A stretch of DNA of 64,000 nt from Klebsiella terrigena (GTDB lineage Bacteria > Pseudomonadota > Gammaproteobacteria > Enterobacterales > Enterobacteriaceae), in contig NZ_BJNO01000003.1 in assembly GCF_006539725.1 (NCBI RefSeq), positions 329,665-393,664 of the forward strand, in the 5' to 3' direction. The notes under the pieces were generated by a model. That model did no database searches. It was not told the DNA's origin and saw only the letters and a program-made list of their open reading frames with translations. Positions 62,448-64,000 of the stretch are shown here, piece after piece (position 1 is the stretch's first letter; every line of letters starts with the position of its first letter). The translations under genes were made by a program, and so were the position numbers.

Positions 62448-63884
62448 TTGAACGTCACATCCGCAGCACGCAGGGTTGTAGAACGAACATCCTGGTTCAA
62501 AAAACGTAAGAGTTATCGCGTACTCTACTGGCGTGAAATCAGCCCGCTGGCGGTCCCCATCTTGCTGGAAAATAGCTGCGTTTTGCTGATGGGAGTAGTC
62601 AGTACGTTCCTGGTGAGCTGGTTGGGTAAAGAGGCGATGGCCGGGGTAGGGCTGGCCGACAGCTTTAATATGGTGATCATGTCGTTCTTTGCCGCCATCG
62701 ATCTCGGTACGACGGTGGTGGTTGCCTTTAGCCTCGGCAAGCGCGATCCGCGACGCGCGCGCGCGGCGGCGCGGCAGTCGCTGGCAATTATGACGCTGTT
62801 CTCCATTCTGCTGGCGGTGGTGATACACGCCTTTGGCAAAGAGATTATTAATATTGTTGCCGGCGACGCCTCGCCCCAGGTTAAGGATATGGCCTTAATC
62901 TATCTGGAGCTGACAGTGCTGAGCTACCCGGCGGCGGCGATTGCGCTGATCGGCAGCGGCGCGCTGCGCGGGGCAGGCAATACCAAAATTCCGCTATTGA
63001 TTAACGGCGGGATGAACATCATCAACATTATTATCAGCAGCACCCTGATTTACGGCATTTTTTCGTGGCCAGGACTCGGCTTTGTCGGCGCAGGTTTGGG
63101 GCTGACCATCGCGCGTTACATCGGAGCGGTGGCGATCGTATGGGTATTAGCCGTCGGCTTTAACCCGGCGCTGCGCATCTCGCTGAAGAGCTATTTCAAA
63201 CCGCTTAACTTTGCCATTATCTGGGAAGTGATGGGCATTGGCATCCCGGCGAGTATCGAATCGGTGCTGTTCAACGGCGGCAAGCTGCTGACGCAGATGT
63301 TCGTCGCCGGCATGGGGACCAACGTCATTGCCGGCAACTTTATCGCTTTCTCCTTCGCCGCGCTGATTAACCTGCCGGGAAATGCGCTGGGCTCCGCGTC
63401 GACCATCATTACCGGCACCCGGCTGGGAAAAGGCCAGATTGGGCAGGCGGAGCGCCAGGCGTGGCACGTATTCTGGCTATCGACCATCATCCTGACGGTA
63501 ATTGCGTGGGGAACCGCGCCGTTCGCCAACCTGATCGCCTCGTTCTATACCAGCGAAGAGGACGTCAAAGTGGTGGTTAAAGAGCTGCTGTGGCTGAACG
63601 CCTTCTTTATGCCGATTTGGGCGATGTCCTGGACCCTGCCGTGCGCGTTTAAAGGCGCTCGCGACGTACGCTACACCATGTGGGTGTCGATGCTGGGGAT
63701 GTGGGGCTGCCGCGTCGTGGCGGGCTATACGCTGGGCATCGTGCTCGGCATGGGCGTGATTGGTGTGTGGCTGGGGATGGTGCTCGACTGGGCGGTACGC
63801 GGCGCGCTGTTTTACTGCCGGATGGTCAGCGGGCGCTGGCTGTGGAAATATCCGCGAAGCAAAAGCCAGGTGCGCGAAACCTAA
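62448..63884 (+). CDS. yeeO: MATE-family flavin exporter YeeO
   Basis: 478 residues from TTG at 62448. Twelve membrane segments with the MATE repeats: PLAVPILLENSCVLLMGVVSTFLVSWLG in half one, and MGIGIPASIESVLFNGGKLLTQMFVAGMGTNVIAGN in half two. It resembles E. coli YeeO, reported to export FMN/FAD. Its position next to tRNA-Asn is as in E. coli. The start is uncertain because no ATG with a ribosome site is near. Confidence 0.9.
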   Translation: MNVTSAARRVVERTSWFKKRKSYRVLYWREISPLAVPILLENSCVLLMGVVSTFLVSWLGKEAMAGVGLADSFNMVIMSFFAAIDLGTTVVVAFSLGKRDPRRARAAARQSLAIMTLFSILLAVVIHAFGKEIINIVAGDASPQVKDMALIYLELTVLSYPAAAIALIGSGALRGAGNTKIPLLINGGMNIINIIISSTLIYGIFSWPGLGFVGAGLGLTIARYIGAVAIVWVLAVGFNPALRISLKSYFKPLNFAIIWEVMGIGIPASIESVLFNGGKLLTQMFVAGMGTNVIAGNFIAFSFAALINLPGNALGSASTIITGTRLGKGQIGQAERQAWHVFWLSTIILTVIAWGTAPFANLIASFYTSEEDVKVVVKELLWLNAFFMPIWAMSWTLPCAFKGARDVRYTMWVSMLGMWGCRVVAGYTLGIVLGMGVIGVWLGMVLDWAVRGALFYCRMVSGRWLWKYPRSKSQVRET

Positions 63885-63964
63885 CCATTTTCTGGGCGGA
63901 ACGACAAATTTCGCCCAAAGTGGAGAATAAATCGGCAAACGGTTTGAAATGTGCGAAACAGCCT

Positions 63965-63993
63965 TTGACAAGGCCGGGCGTCGCCGTTAATAT
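63965..63993 (+). promoter_or_regulatory. Stable-RNA-type promoter at the right edge
   Basis: TTGACA, 17 bases, TAATAT, then CGCCCC to the window end. This is the shape of a tRNA promoter. In E. coli yeeO is followed by another asn tRNA, so the same is likely just outside the window. Confidence 0.6.
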
Positions 63994-64000
63994 TCGCCCC

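Overview
The window reads as a chromosomal segment of a Klebsiella-like enterobacterium (Klebsiella/Raoultella; inferred from recognisable protein sequences and gene order, not from a database search). The left end (1-13.3 kb) follows the E. coli K-12 yeeZ-yeeY-plaP-sbcB-dacD-sbmC-yeeA-tmaR-cobT order. The right end carries a tRNA-Asn(GTT) and the MATE transporter yeeO, as in E. coli. Between cobT and that tRNA lies about 49 kb that is mostly accessory.

Region by region. (1) 1-13.3 kb: core genes with two departures from the E. coli layout. A second EF-G gene with a divergent ArsR regulator lies between plaP and sbcB, and a wzi-like capsule gene remnant with a large internal deletion follows dacD. 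(2) 13.4-22.8 kb: small metabolic and signalling units. They are an S-adenosylhomocysteine-hydrolase-like protein, an HPP membrane protein, a malonate-semialdehyde-decarboxylase-like tautomerase with a divergent LysR gene, shiA with a downstream lipoate-ligase-like gene, a periplasmic molybdopterin-fold protein paired with a GGDEF-EAL protein, and a yeaR-yoaG pair in which the YoaG protein is internally duplicated.

(3) 22.9-46.2 kb: a complete catabolic cluster. It contains a sugar-type ABC importer (Tat-exported binding protein, ATPase, two permeases), Zn-alcohol dehydrogenase, SDR, two aldo-keto reductases, glycerate kinase, a TIM-barrel isomerase/epimerase, a DUF993 aldolase-like protein, GMC oxidoreductase, aldehyde dehydrogenase, CoA-transferase, acyl-CoA dehydrogenase, and its own ETF alpha/beta and ETF-quinone oxidoreductase. 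One TetR gene sits in the middle. Every intergenic region from which a transcription unit of this cluster starts carries a palindrome of the form TAAC-N6-GTTA (nine sites, two of them with one degraded half), so the cluster looks like a single-regulator regulon. The substrate is unknown. The enzyme set suggests oxidation of a polyol or sugar-like compound to an acid, CoA activation, dehydrogenation into the quinone pool, and recovery of glycerate.

(4) 46.3-48.1 kb: an unrecognised gene and an AT-rich gene-free stretch that may be a scar of a mobile element. (5) 48.1-62.1 kb: a nitrogen-heterocycle catabolic island ending at the 3' end of tRNA-Asn. One arm (minus strand) has an OprD-type porin, an FAD-linked oxidase, a NitT/TauT-type ABC importer, a creatininase-family amidohydrolase, a Rid-family protein, a cytosine-deaminase-like amidohydrolase and a PDR-type flavin/[2Fe-2S] reductase. 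The other arm (plus strand) has a LysR regulator, a second importer-binding protein, an 8-oxoguanine-deaminase-like enzyme and a 2-oxoglutarate/Fe(II) oxygenase. The second part of the plus arm is preceded by a sigma-54-type promoter and an NtrC-like palindrome, which fits use of the substrate as a nitrogen source. (6) 62.1-64 kb: tRNA-Asn, yeeO, and at the right edge a strong stable-RNA-type promoter that probably belongs to another tRNA outside the window.

No integrase, transposase, CRISPR array or rRNA was seen.
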